A DNA stretch of 64,000 bases from Dermatobacter hominis (lineage in GTDB: Bacteria; Actinomycetota; Acidimicrobiia; Acidimicrobiales; Microtrichaceae), in the NCBI RefSeq assembly GCF_020715685.1, contig NZ_CP085840.1, positions 1,550,001 to 1,614,000 on the forward strand, written 5' to 3'. Below are positions 8,198 to 17,060 of this stretch, in pieces. The notes beneath the pieces are model-generated. The model searched no databases. It was not told the DNA's origin and saw only the letters and a program-made list of their open reading frames with translations. How positions within the stretch are numbered: the first letter of the stretch is position 1; every line of letters starts with the position of its first letter. Made by a program: the position numbers and the translations under genes.

Positions 8198-8228
8198 CTA
8201 CCGGTCGGTAGGTTACCGACGGGTAACC
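8198..8228. promoter_or_regulatory. Two abutting palindromic operators (TetR/FadR-like)
   Basis: CTACCGGTCGGTAG (8198-8211) is a palindrome with a 2-bp centre. GGTTACC-GACG-GGTAACC (8211-8228) has perfect 7-bp arms. The two share base 8211. They lie 62 bp upstream of the dehydrogenase start and 53 bp upstream of the divergent lipoprotein. Actinobacterial TetR regulators of fatty-acid catabolism bind ACCGGTCGGT-like sites. The regulator is not encoded nearby. Confidence 0.6.
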
Positions 8229-8280
8229 GAAGGGGCAACGTGGGTCCGGCAGGGGGCGCCGGGGCCGACGAGGGGGCGAC

Positions 8281-9552
8281 GTGGACCGACCGACGGAGCG
8301 GCGCGGACGCCGCAGTTGCTTGATCGTGCTGGCCGGGATGGTGCTGCTGGCAGCGGCCTGCAGCCCCGATCCGGGGCCTGCGCCGGGGCCGACCTGGCGG
8401 GCGACGCGACTCGCCCGCGTGGACGACGCGACGCAGCGGGTCGACCACCTCGGGGCCTGGACCGACGACCAGTGGTTCGCCACCATCCGCGCCACGCGCC
8501 TCGCCCCGTCCGGTCCGTCGACCACCGAGCTGGCGATCTTCCCCCGCACCGGGCCGGGCGGGTCCGATCTGGGCACGCCGCAGCTGCTGCCGCTCGCCGG
8601 TGGCAGCAGCCTGGGCCCGATCGGCGAGCACACCATCGCCGTGGCCGGTCCCGACGCCGCGACGTTCTTCGTCGAGCATGGCGGCACGTGGACCGAGGCC
8701 GGGTCCGTGGCGATCGGCTGGCCGTACCAGGTGATGGACATGACCGACGACTGGATGGTCGTGCGCCGCCAGCTCGGCGAGGACGGCGACGGGTCGGTCC
8801 GGCTCTACCGGATCGAGCGCGCCGGCACGACGGTCACCGCCACGCTGGACACCACGCTGCTCCCCGATCCGATGTGGACGCCCGAGCGGCGCAACTCGTT
8901 CGGTTCGAGCGTGGACCTCGACGGCGATCTGCTCGCCGTCACGTCCGCCGGCGGGGGCTCCGGAGGTCCGCTCGTCCAGGTCCACCGGCACGGGCCGGGC
9001 GGGTGGGCGCTGGTGCAGACGCTCGGCGACGGCGTGGCGCTGCAGCGGACCAACGCGCTCGCGGTCGACGACGGCCCGACGGTCGACCGGATCGCCATGG
9101 CGCCGTTCATCACCGCGCCGTCGCCCTCGGGGGTCGACGTGTGGGCCGACACCGGGTCGGGGTTCGCGCTCGAGCAGCACATCGAGCAGGACCCGTCGCT
9201 GCCCGACGTCTCGTCGGGCAACCTCTTCGGGGCGACCGTCGGGCTCGACGGCGACGTCCTCGCGGTGTCGTCCCGATACACCCTGACCCCGTCGGCCCAG
9301 GCCGGCCACCCCGACGTGCGGATCGGCCGCGTCCAGGTCTACCGCCACGCCGGCGCGTGGTCTCCCGAGCAGGAGCTCGCCCCGTACCCGAGTCCGTTCG
9401 ACCCTGGGGTGCGGGAGGTGGTGCCGTTCCACGTGCAGGTCGTCGACGAGCGCCTCGCGACCTACACGCTGGTGCTGCCCGACCCGCCGGACCCGTGCCC
9501 GTTCCCGTGCATCTCGATCGGCGCCGAGGCCTGGACCGCCACCCGGTACTGA
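8281..9552 (+). CDS. FG-GAP-like beta-propeller lipoprotein
   Basis: This is a 423-aa exported protein. A basic leader (ERRGRRS) is followed by a hydrophobic core (CLIVLAGMVLLAAAC) with a lipobox cysteine at about residue 27, then a proline-rich linker. The body contains at least two FG-GAP/integrin-alpha-like motifs, NSFGSSVDLDGDLLAVTS and NLFGATVGLDGDVLAVSS, each closing a blade-like repeat, so a beta-propeller on the outer membrane face is predicted. GTG 8281 is the start. It is divergent from the dehydrogenase across the palindromic operator. The ligand is unknown. Confidence 0.75.
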   Translation: MDRPTERRGRRSCLIVLAGMVLLAAACSPDPGPAPGPTWRATRLARVDDATQRVDHLGAWTDDQWFATIRATRLAPSGPSTTELAIFPRTGPGGSDLGTPQLLPLAGGSSLGPIGEHTIAVAGPDAATFFVEHGGTWTEAGSVAIGWPYQVMDMTDDWMVVRRQLGEDGDGSVRLYRIERAGTTVTATLDTTLLPDPMWTPERRNSFGSSVDLDGDLLAVTSAGGGSGGPLVQVHRHGPGGWALVQTLGDGVALQRTNALAVDDGPTVDRIAMAPFITAPSPSGVDVWADTGSGFALEQHIEQDPSLPDVSSGNLFGATVGLDGDVLAVSSRYTLTPSAQAGHPDVRIGRVQVYRHAGAWSPEQELAPYPSPFDPGVREVVPFHVQVVDERLATYTLVLPDPPDPCPFPCISIGAEAWTATRY

Positions 9553-9616
9553 CCGGGCGTTCGCCGTCCGGCCTGGCGACATCGGCCCCACCGGCGATCC
9601 CCGAACGACGTTCAGG

Positions 9617-9862
9617 GTGACCGGTTCGGGCGCGCCCTGCACCGCGACCGCGATCAGCGCCGCGCTCGAGTCGGGCCAGACCGTGACCAACTACGTGTGC
9701 GCCGACGGCTGGGCGGCGGGCAGCTGGACCAACGGCCAGGCCGACGGTGCCTTCATCCTCGAGGCCGAGGGCGGCACGTGGGCCAAACCCGCGCAGGACC
9801 CGTGCGGCTCGGCCAGCGCCGGCCTCCCCCCGGTCATCCTCGAGGACGGCTGCGCGTCCTGA
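9617..9862 (+). CDS. Small cysteine-containing domain, possible gene remnant
   Basis: An 81-codon frame opens at GTG 9617 and reads as a compact secreted-type domain with four cysteines (GAPCTATAISAAL, YVCADGWAAGSW, DPCGSAS and a final DGCAS). There is no signal peptide and no ribosome site. It starts 64 nt after the beta-propeller lipoprotein. It may be the surviving end of a longer exported protein or a second domain cut off from its upstream neighbour. Confidence 0.4.
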   Translation: MTGSGAPCTATAISAALESGQTVTNYVCADGWAAGSWTNGQADGAFILEAEGGTWAKPAQDPCGSASAGLPPVILEDGCAS

Positions 9863-9947
9863 CATCGGGCCCGCTCCGAGGTGCGACCGCGGCCGGTCGG
9901 GACGACGGTCCCCACCGGCCGTGGCGCGTCGGGACCGGTGCGGCCGG

Positions 9948-11312
9948 TCAGCCCTTGCGGACGACGGTGCCGGCGGCCGAGTCCTCGACGACCCAGCCGA
10001 GCCCGACGAGCTCGTCGCGCAGCGCGTCGGCGGTGCCCCAGTCCTTGTCGGCCCGGGCGCGGTCGCGAGCCGCAGCGAGCGCCGCGACATCGTCGGGGAC
10101 CTCGTCGCCCGCCGCGTCCTGCGGCACCAGGCCCATGGCGCCGAGCACGGAGAACCACGCCGCGGCCAGCGGCGCCGCCGCGTCGGCCTCGCCGGCGTCG
10201 AGCAGCGTGTTGATCCGCGTGACCAGGCCGAACACGAGCGCCATCGCCTGCGGGGTGCCGAGGTCGTCGTCCATGGCCGCGCTGAACTCTGCGAGGACGT
10301 CGGCGTCGGGCTCGGCGTCGGGCAGGTCGGCCACGCGGCGGGCCAGCGCGTCGAGGCGGGCCAGCGCGGACTCGGCCTCGGTCACGGTGGACGCGGTGAC
10401 CTCGACCGGCGAGCGGTAGTGCGCCTGGAGCACGAGCAGCCGGTAGGCGCGGGCGTCGTGCTCGTCGATCAGGTCGAGGAGGTTCGTGAAGTTTCCGAGC
10501 GACTTCGACATCTTCTCGCCACCGACCTCGACGAAGCCGTTGTGCACCCAGCGGCGGGCGAAGTCCTTGCCCATCGCGACCGCCTGCGCCCGCTCGTTCT
10601 CGTGGTGCGGGAAGGCGAGGTCCATCCCGCCGCCGTGCACGTCGAAGCCCTCGCCGAGCAGGTCGAGGCTCATGACGACGCACTCGGTGTGCCAGCCCGG
10701 CCGGCCATCGCCCCACGGCGCCGGCCACGCCGGCTCGCCGGGCTTGGCGAACTTCCAGAGGACGAAGTCGGCCGGGTTCCGCTTCTCGGACTCGCCCACG
10801 ATCGCCCGCTCGCCGCCGCCCGCCAGCATGTCGTCGAGCGACTGGTGGGCCAGGAGCCCGTAGCCGTCGACGTCGGCAACCGACAGGTACACCCCGTCGG
10901 AGGTCACGTAGGCGAGGTCGCGGGCGACGAGGTCCTCGACGAAGGCGACCATCTGCTCGACGTACTCGGTGGCGTGCGGCGTGTGGTCGGGCCGGCGGAC
11001 GCCGATGGCGTCCATCGCCCGCCACCACACGGCCTCGCACCGCTCGGTGATCTCCTGCCAGGGCCGGCCCTCCTGCTCGGCACGGCGGAGGATGTTGTCG
11101 TCGATGTCGGTGATGTTCGACACGTACACGACGTCGTTTCCGGACCACTCCAGATACCGTCGAAGCACGTCGAAGACAAGGGAGAACCGTCCGTGACCGA
11201 GGTGGGGCGGCCCGTAGACGGTGGGCCCGCACACGTACATCGACACCTTCCCGGGTTCCCGGGGGCTGAGGGGGAGGACCTCCCCCGCGGCGGTGTCGTG
11301 CAAGCGGATCAT
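9948..11312 (-). CDS. cysS: Cysteinyl-tRNA synthetase
   Basis: This 454-aa class I synthetase charges tRNA-Cys. PPHLGH (residues 35-40) is the HIGH motif and KMSKS is at 267-271. The cysteine-binding zinc site is visible as Cys28 in VCGPTVYG, Cys211 in WHTECVVMS and His236 in FPHHENE. The C-terminal helical and DALR-like region closes with RADKDWGTADALRDELVGLGW, typical of CysS. Full length and conserved catalytic residues argue against the related mycothiol ligase MshC. ATG 11312 lies 27 nt from the start of the divergent GAF-GGDEF gene, so the promoters must overlap. Confidence 0.97.
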   Translation of the reverse strand: MIRLHDTAAGEVLPLSPREPGKVSMYVCGPTVYGPPHLGHGRFSLVFDVLRRYLEWSGNDVVYVSNITDIDDNILRRAEQEGRPWQEITERCEAVWWRAMDAIGVRRPDHTPHATEYVEQMVAFVEDLVARDLAYVTSDGVYLSVADVDGYGLLAHQSLDDMLAGGGERAIVGESEKRNPADFVLWKFAKPGEPAWPAPWGDGRPGWHTECVVMSLDLLGEGFDVHGGGMDLAFPHHENERAQAVAMGKDFARRWVHNGFVEVGGEKMSKSLGNFTNLLDLIDEHDARAYRLLVLQAHYRSPVEVTASTVTEAESALARLDALARRVADLPDAEPDADVLAEFSAAMDDDLGTPQAMALVFGLVTRINTLLDAGEADAAAPLAAAWFSVLGAMGLVPQDAAGDEVPDDVAALAAARDRARADKDWGTADALRDELVGLGWVVEDSAAGTVVRKG

Positions 11313-11339
11313 GGCGTCCCACCCTACCGGTGGCCCCTC

Positions 11340-12617
11340 GTGGCCCTGACGGTGGCGGGGCCGCCGCTGGTGGCCGGCGCGGCTGCCGTCGTCCTCGACC
11401 TGTCCGAGGTCGCGACGCTCGTGCTGCTGGTCGTCGCCGCGGCCGTCGCCGTCGTCCTGACCGTGCGCGCGGTCCTCCGGCCGATCGCCCACGACGCCGT
11501 CGACGCCCGGCTGGCCGGCCAGGACGCGGACGAGCGGATCCGCTCGCTCCGCACCGCGGTCGCGCTGCGCGACCGGTTCGATGCCGCCGCTGCGGCGGAG
11601 GGCGCCGAGGCCGGCGTGCTGCGGTTGCTCGTGCGCGCCGCGACCGAGCTCGAACCGATGCGCGAGGTCAGCCTGCTCCTGTCGCTGCCCGACGAGCCGC
11701 GGGTGGCGTGGTCGGTCCGCATGGTCGACGACGAGCTGGTGCCGGCGGTGCCGGTGCCCGGACGGCCGGGGTGCGTCGCCCTGGCCTCGGGGCGCACGGC
11801 CACGGTGTCGTCGTCACATGAGCTCGGCGCCTGCGAGCACCTCCGGGAGACGGGCGGAGGGTCCGCCGATCGCGGGTCCGCCGATCGCGGGTCCGACGAT
11901 CGCGGAGGGTCCGCCGATCGCGGCGGATCCGACGTCGACGCCGCGCCGGCGTTCGACGTGTCGGCCGTCTGCATCCCCCTGTCCCTCGCCGATCGGACGC
12001 TCGGCCTGCTCTGCGTGACCGGTCCGCCGGGCGAGCCGCCCGGCGCGGACGACGTCGCCACGCTCGAGCACCTCGTCGCCACGACCGGCCGCCGCCTCGG
12101 CGAGCTCCGGCGGCGCCGCGGGCCCTCGACCCCGGGCCCGACCGACCCCGTCACCGGGCTGCCGTCCGAAGTGGCGCTGCGCAGCCGGGCCGGCGAGCTC
12201 GCCCGGTCCCACGTGCCGTACTGCATGGCGATCGTGCGAATCGACGGCGCCGACGCCTATCGGCGCGACCACGGTCCGGCGGGCTGGGACGACGCGCTCC
12301 GCCTGGTCGCCGACACGACGAGCACCACGTTGCGACCCGACGACGTGGTGTGCCGCCTCGACGGCGAGCGGATCGCCGGCGTGCTGTCCAACTGCAGCAC
12401 CGCCCAGGCCGCGGCGGCGCTCGAGCGGGTGCGCGAGTCGCTGGTGCTGGCGCTCACGGTGGCCGGGATCGCCCACTTCACCTGCTCGGTGGGGCTGGTC
12501 GACGGCGCCCGGGCGACCTCGATCGACGAGGCCGTGCGCCTGGCCGACGCCGCCGGTGAAGCCGCTCTCCTACAGGGCGGGAACCGGGTCGTCGTCGCCG
12601 ACTCGTCGATCGCCTGA
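11340..12617 (+). CDS. Membrane GAF protein with degenerate GGDEF domain
   Basis: This 425-aa protein begins at GTG 11340 with two membrane helices (ALTVAGPPLVAGAAAVVL and VATLVLLVVAAAVAVVLTV). A GAF-like sensory region occupies about residues 75-255, and a GGDEF fold begins at DPVTGLPSEVALRSR. The signature that should read GGDEF is VCRLDGERIAGVL, so two glycines and the DEF core are altered. Diguanylate cyclase activity is unlikely; a c-di-GMP or protein-binding role is possible. A 15-bp in-frame tandem repeat (SADRG units, residues about 174-194) lies within the GAF region. The gene is divergent from cysS across 27 bp. Confidence 0.75.
   Translation: MALTVAGPPLVAGAAAVVLDLSEVATLVLLVVAAAVAVVLTVRAVLRPIAHDAVDARLAGQDADERIRSLRTAVALRDRFDAAAAAEGAEAGVLRLLVRAATELEPMREVSLLLSLPDEPRVAWSVRMVDDELVPAVPVPGRPGCVALASGRTATVSSSHELGACEHLRETGGGSADRGSADRGSDDRGGSADRGGSDVDAAPAFDVSAVCIPLSLADRTLGLLCVTGPPGEPPGADDVATLEHLVATTGRRLGELRRRRGPSTPGPTDPVTGLPSEVALRSRAGELARSHVPYCMAIVRIDGADAYRRDHGPAGWDDALRLVADTTSTTLRPDDVVCRLDGERIAGVLSNCSTAQAAAALERVRESLVLALTVAGIAHFTCSVGLVDGARATSIDEAVRLADAAGEAALLQGGNRVVVADSSIA
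11859..11921 (+). repeat. In-frame 15-bp tandem repeat
   Basis: GGGTCCGCCGATCGC occurs at 11859-11873 and 11874-11888. A one-base variant is at 11889-11903, and after one inserted GGA codon a fourth copy is at 11907-11921. The unit encodes GSADR and would change length without shifting frame. Confidence 0.85.
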
Positions 12618-12703
12618 TCGGTCGGCCGTCCGGTGAGCGGATTTCTCTGGTCGGGATCACGACAAGGGTTGTCGCTGTGCACCCCTATATCCCGGGGGTC
12701 AGG

Positions 12704-13531
12704 TCAGCCGAGGAGGTCGACGGGTTCCCGGCCGTCCACGATCCGCTGCACCCGGTCCAGCGCACCGATCGCGACCTCGGGCTGCGGCAGCACCCAGAAC
12801 CGTCCGGTGCCGAGCGCCTCGAGCACCGCGTCGGCGACCGTCTCGGGCGCGGCACCGTGGTCGACGCCCTCACGGACCGTGTCGGCCACCTGCTGCGCCA
12901 CCGGTGACAGCCGCTCCTCGGCCACGCCGGCCGCGGCCAGCGAGTTCGCCGTCATCGGCGTCCGGATGTTGCCCGGGCAGACGACCGAGGCCTTCACGCC
13001 CGGTGCGGCACGGGCGAGCTCGTGGCGCACCGACTCCATCAGCCCGACCACCGCGTGCTTGCTCGACACGTACGGCGCCAACCCCGGCGTGGCGACCAGG
13101 CCGGCGCCCGAGGCGACCGCGACGACGTGGCCGACGCCCCGCCGGGTCATGGCGGTCAGCGCGGCGCGCACGCCGTGGACCACGCCCCAGTAGTTGACGC
13201 GGATCTGCAGCTCCCACTGCTCGATCGGGACCTCCCAGCTGAGGCCGGGCAGCACGACGCCGGCGTTCTGGACCGAGACGGTCAGCCCGCCGAGGTCCTC
13301 GGCCGCGGTCACCAGCGCGGCGTGGTGGGACGGGTCGCCCACGTCGCCGACCGCGGTGATCACCGTGGCCTCCCTGGGCATCGTGGCGGCCGCGGCGTCG
13401 AGCAGCGAGCGGCTCCGGTCCGCGAGGACCAACGACATCCCGGCGTCCGCGAGCGTCCGCGCCACGGCGGCGCCGATCCCACCTCCTGCGCCGGTCACGA
13501 CGGCGACGCCGCCCTCGAGTGCGTTGGTCAT
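12704..13531 (-). CDS. Short-chain dehydrogenase/reductase
   Basis: This 275-aa classical SDR has VTGAGGGIGAAVA for NAD(P) binding near the N-terminus, VQNAG in strand 4, an active-site serine in AVASGAG and PYVSSK supplying the catalytic Tyr-Lys pair. CPGNIRTPMT follows, as is usual in this family. ATG 13531 is preceded by GGGGGAG at a normal distance. The C-terminal extension (FWVLPQPEVAIGALDRVQRIVDG) resembles SDRs annotated near lipid or steroid metabolism in actinobacteria, but the substrate is not determinable. It is divergent from valS. Confidence 0.88.
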   Translation of the reverse strand: MTNALEGGVAVVTGAGGGIGAAVARTLADAGMSLVLADRSRSLLDAAAATMPREATVITAVGDVGDPSHHAALVTAAEDLGGLTVSVQNAGVVLPGLSWEVPIEQWELQIRVNYWGVVHGVRAALTAMTRRGVGHVVAVASGAGLVATPGLAPYVSSKHAVVGLMESVRHELARAAPGVKASVVCPGNIRTPMTANSLAAAGVAEERLSPVAQQVADTVREGVDHGAAPETVADAVLEALGTGRFWVLPQPEVAIGALDRVQRIVDGREPVDLLG

Positions 13532-13667
13532 CACCACTCCCCCGGTCCCTGCCGTCCGTCGACTCACCCTCTCCCGGGCCCTCTCCCACGCAACGTGCGC
13601 CGACGGAGGCCCGCCGTCGGAACGCCTTCGGAACCTAGTGGCTGCGGCCGGTACGGTGAACCGCCGT

Positions 13668-16388
13668 ATGCCCGCCTCTCCCCCCTCGACCCCGTCCGAC
13701 GCCCCTCCGTCCCCGGCCGCGAGCGGCGAGCGCGCCCAGCCGCCCACGCCGAAGTCCGCTCGCAACGTCCCCGACAAGCCGTCGGTCGACGGCCTGGAGG
13801 AGCGGTGGGGCGAGCGCTGGGAGGCCGACGGGACCTACGAGTTCGACCGCACGGCCACGCGGGACGAGGTCTTCTCGATCGACACGCCGCCCCCGACGGT
13901 CTCGGGCTCGCTGCACGTCGGCCACGTCTTCAGCTACACGCACACCGACGTCGTCGCCCGCTACCAGCGCATGCGGGGCAAGGCCGTCTTCTACCCGATG
14001 GGCTGGGACGACAACGGGCTGCCGACCGAGCGCCGGGTCGAGAACTACTTCGGCGTCGTCTGCGACACGTCGGTCCCGCCCGGGATGCCCGAGCTCGCCG
14101 ATCCGCCGCCCACCAAGCGCCAGGACTTCACGCGGGTCAGCCGCCCCGACTTCATCGAGCTGTGCGAGCGGCTCCTCGTCGTCGACGAGGAGGCGTTCGA
14201 GGCGCTCTTCCGGACGCTCGGCCTGTCGGTCGACTGGTCCTACACCTACGCCACGATCGACGAGTCGAGCCGGCGCACCTCGCAGCTCGCGTTCCTGAAG
14301 GACCTCGCCCGGGGCGACGCGTACTCGCAGGAGGCGCCGTCGCTGTGGGACGTCACGTTCCAGACGGCGGTCGCCCAGGCCGAGCTCGAGGACCGGGAGC
14401 GCCCCGGCGCCTACCACCAGCTCGCGTTCCACCTGAGCGCCGGTCCCGACGGCACGACCCCCAGCGGCCCCGACGGCTCGGCCGACGTCATCATCGACAC
14501 CACCCGGCCCGAGCTGGTCGTCAGCTGCGTCGCTCTGGTCGCGCACCCCGACGACGAGCGCTTCCAGCCGCTGTTCGGCTCGACGGTCACGACCCCGGTC
14601 TTCGGCGTCGAGGTCCCGATCGTCGCCCACCCCCTCGCCGAGCCCGACAAGGGCACCGGGGTCGCGATGATCTGCACGTTCGGCGACGTCACCGACGTCA
14701 CCTGGTGGCGCGAGCTCGACCTGCCCACCCGCGCCGTCATCGGCCGCGACGGCCGCTTCCAGGAGGAGCCGCCCGAGTGGCTGCCCACCGACGAGGCCCG
14801 GGAGCGCTACGGCCGGATCGCCCGCAAGGCCGCCGGCGGCGCCCGCGAGCAGATGGTCCAGCTGCTCACCGAGTCCGGCGAGCTCATCGGCGACATCCGG
14901 CCGATCCAGCACCCGGTCAAGTTCTACGAGAAGGGCGACAAGCCGCTCGAGATCGTCACGTCGCGCCAGTGGTACATCCGCAACGGCGGCCGGTCCGAGG
15001 CGCGCCGCAACGAGCTGATCGCCCGGGGCGCCGAGCTCAACTGGGTCCCCGACTACATGCGGCACCGCTACGACAACTGGGTCGCCGGCCTGGCCGGCGA
15101 CTGGCTGATCTCGCGCCAGCGGTTCTTCGGCGTCCCCTTCCCCGTCTGGTACCCGCTCGACGAGGAGGGGAACCCGGACCACGACCGACCCCTCATCCCC
15201 GACGAGTCGTCGCTGCCGATCGACCCGATGGTCGACAGCCCGCCCGGCTACGCCGAGGACCAGCGCGGCGTCCCCGGCGGCTTCGCGGGCGACCCCGACA
15301 TCATGGACACGTGGGCCACGTCGTCGCTCACGCCCCAGGTCGGCTGCCGCTGGGTCGACGACCCCGACCTCTTCGGCCGGACGTTCCCGATGGACCTCCG
15401 TCCGCAGGCCCACGACATCATCCGCACCTGGCTCTTCTCGACCGTCCTGCGCAGCGACGTCGAGTTCGGCACGGTCCCGTGGCGCAACGTCGCCCTGTCC
15501 GGGTGGATCCTCGACCCCGACCGCAAGAAGATGTCGAAGTCGAAGGGCAACGTCGTCACGCCGCTCGGCCTGCTGCAGCAGTACGGCTCCGACGGCGTTC
15601 GCTACTGGGCGGCGAGCGCCCGGCCCGGGACCGACACCGCCTTCGACGAGGCGCAGATGAAGGTCGGCCGCCGGCTCGCAATCAAGCTCCTCAACGCCTC
15701 CCGGTTCGCCCTGTCCTTCGGATCGGACGGGTCGGTCGGGGCGATCGAGCCCGGCACCGAGGTCACCGAGGCGCTCGACCGGGCGATGCTCGCCGAGCTC
15801 GCGGCCCTCGTCGACGAGGCCACGACCGCCCTCGAGGCCTACGACTACGCGCGGGCGCTCGAGCGGACCGAGACGTTCTTCTGGCGCTTCTGCGACGACT
15901 ACCTCGAGCTGGTCAAGGGCCGTGCCTACGGCCCGGACGGAGACGACGCCGCCGCCGACGAGGTCCCTGCCGGGACCGCGTCGGCCCGGGCGGCCCTCGC
16001 GCACGCGCTGTCGACCCTGCACCGCCTGCTGGCGCCGGTCCTCGTCTACACGTGCGAGGAGGCGTGGTCCTGGTGGATGGAGGGCTCGGTCCACCGGGCC
16101 GAGTGGCCGACCGCCGCGCCGCTGCGCGACGCCGCCGCCGACGGCGACCCGGCCGCCCTGGCCGTCGCCGCCGCCGTCCTGTCGGAGCTCCGGGGCGCCA
16201 AGTCGGCGGCCAAGGTCTCCATGCGCACGCCGATCGAGAAGGCCGTCGTCACCGACGCACCGGAGCGCCTTGCGCTCCTGCGCAGCGTCGCCGCCGACGT
16301 CGCCGAGGCGGGCAAGGTCGCGGACCTGCAGCTGGTCGAGGGCGACCAGCTCGGCGTCGAGGTCACCCTCGCCGACCCCGGCGCCTGA
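13668..16388 (+). CDS. valS: Valyl-tRNA synthetase, archaeal-type
   Basis: This 906-aa class I synthetase charges tRNA-Val. SGSLHVGHVF is the HIGH motif and KKMSKSKGN is the KMSKS loop. GWDDNGLPTERRVENYFGV is characteristic of the archaeal-like ValRS subgroup. A CP1 editing domain lies between and includes the segment around DGSADVIIDTTRPELVVSC. The anticodon-binding helical domain is at the C-terminus. The usual bacterial C-terminal coiled-coil arm is absent; the protein ends in an MRTPIEKAVV-type domain. A proline/serine-rich N-terminal extension precedes DKPSVDGLEERWGERWEADG. A TACGGT -10-like box lies 10 nt before the ATG, suggesting a very short or absent leader. Confidence 0.96.
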   Translation: MPASPPSTPSDAPPSPAASGERAQPPTPKSARNVPDKPSVDGLEERWGERWEADGTYEFDRTATRDEVFSIDTPPPTVSGSLHVGHVFSYTHTDVVARYQRMRGKAVFYPMGWDDNGLPTERRVENYFGVVCDTSVPPGMPELADPPPTKRQDFTRVSRPDFIELCERLLVVDEEAFEALFRTLGLSVDWSYTYATIDESSRRTSQLAFLKDLARGDAYSQEAPSLWDVTFQTAVAQAELEDRERPGAYHQLAFHLSAGPDGTTPSGPDGSADVIIDTTRPELVVSCVALVAHPDDERFQPLFGSTVTTPVFGVEVPIVAHPLAEPDKGTGVAMICTFGDVTDVTWWRELDLPTRAVIGRDGRFQEEPPEWLPTDEARERYGRIARKAAGGAREQMVQLLTESGELIGDIRPIQHPVKFYEKGDKPLEIVTSRQWYIRNGGRSEARRNELIARGAELNWVPDYMRHRYDNWVAGLAGDWLISRQRFFGVPFPVWYPLDEEGNPDHDRPLIPDESSLPIDPMVDSPPGYAEDQRGVPGGFAGDPDIMDTWATSSLTPQVGCRWVDDPDLFGRTFPMDLRPQAHDIIRTWLFSTVLRSDVEFGTVPWRNVALSGWILDPDRKKMSKSKGNVVTPLGLLQQYGSDGVRYWAASARPGTDTAFDEAQMKVGRRLAIKLLNASRFALSFGSDGSVGAIEPGTEVTEALDRAMLAELAALVDEATTALEAYDYARALERTETFFWRFCDDYLELVKGRAYGPDGDDAAADEVPAGTASARAALAHALSTLHRLLAPVLVYTCEEAWSWWMEGSVHRAEWPTAAPLRDAAADGDPAALAVAAAVLSELRGAKSAAKVSMRTPIEKAVVTDAPERLALLRSVAADVAEAGKVADLQLVEGDQLGVEVTLADPGA

Positions 16389-16417
16389 GCGCCACGGCGA
16401 GCGCCACCGCTCCGCCT

Positions 16418-16467
16418 GCTCTGTTCCACCTTTTCGACGTCGGAACGTCGAAAAGGTGGAACAGAGC
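16418..16467. terminator. 50-bp palindrome, copy B (perfect 23-bp stem)
   Basis: Arms 16418-16440 and 16445-16467 are perfect complements around CGGA. The foot GCTCTGTTCC shares GCTCTGT with copies A, C and D, but the inner stem (ACCTTTTCGACGT) is unrelated to theirs. It lies 29 nt after valS and 50 nt before the convergent PH-domain gene. Confidence 0.7.
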
Positions 16468-16517
16468 GGGCGGTTGCGAGGGTGGGCGCGGCCGGGGCGG
16501 GCCGGGCGCGGCGCCGG

Positions 16518-17057
16518 TCAGCGGACGTGGTGGTGGTGCTCCACGCGACCCTGCTTGAGGTCGACCATCTGGACGAGCACCCGGTAGAAGACCGCGGGGT
16601 CCTGCACGTCGGTCATCGCCCGGAACGCGGAGTGCTCGTTGGCGGACTCGATGCGGATCGTCGCCGTGCCGAGGATCCACTGCATGAACGACTCGCTCCG
16701 GCTGACGTCGGTGATCTTGCCCCAGGGGATGAACTCCATCTGGCGGTTGAGCACGCCGGTGATGCGCAGCACCCGCATGTCGGTGATCACGTACCGGGTG
16801 AACCGCTTGCGCAGCCAGTCCCAGGTCAGGAACCCGCCCGCGCCGACGAGCACGAGCAGGCCGAGGCCGATCGAGACGTCGCTGCCGACGGTGGCGAACA
16901 CCAGGAACACGGTGACGGCGATCAGGAGCCAGATCGTCTGGTCGGCGAGCCACGACTTGAACGAGCGGGACACGTTGAGCTTCACGACCTCGTCGCGCAG
17001 CACGTAGTCCTTGACGATCTCCTCGGGGTTCCACCGCCTCGGCGTGGGGCCGGACAC
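16518..17057 (-). CDS. Bacterial PH-domain membrane protein (bPH2)
   Basis: This 179-aa protein begins at GTG 17057. After a cytoplasmic lead (RDEVVKLNVSRSFKSWL) come two membrane helices (IWLLIAVTVFLVFATVG and VSIGLGLLVLVGAGGFLTW). A bacterial PH-like domain follows, with RYVITDMRVLRITGVLNRQ, IPWGKITDVSRSESF and TATIRIESAN, the classic DUF304/YdbS pattern. It starts 3 nt after the stop of a 59-aa membrane peptide, so the two are co-translated. The function is unknown; such proteins are membrane-associated and have been linked to stress or antimicrobial tolerance. Confidence 0.85.
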   Translation of the reverse strand: MSGPTPRRWNPEEIVKDYVLRDEVVKLNVSRSFKSWLADQTIWLLIAVTVFLVFATVGSDVSIGLGLLVLVGAGGFLTWDWLRKRFTRYVITDMRVLRITGVLNRQMEFIPWGKITDVSRSESFMQWILGTATIRIESANEHSAFRAMTDVQDPAVFYRVLVQMVDLKQGRVEHHHHVR

Positions 17058-17060
17058 GGG

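Noticed and set aside
13635-16094. An 819-codon minus-strand open frame opposite valS
   Set aside because: It is the antisense shadow of valS in very GC-rich DNA. Its translation is low-complexity (G, R, V, D) and has no domain, while the plus strand has all synthetase motifs.
16418-16467. Standard rho-independent terminators for the 50-bp palindromes
   Set aside because: The stems are far longer than usual, lack T-tracts on either side and have a fixed length. A terminator role remains likely, but they are not the canonical type.
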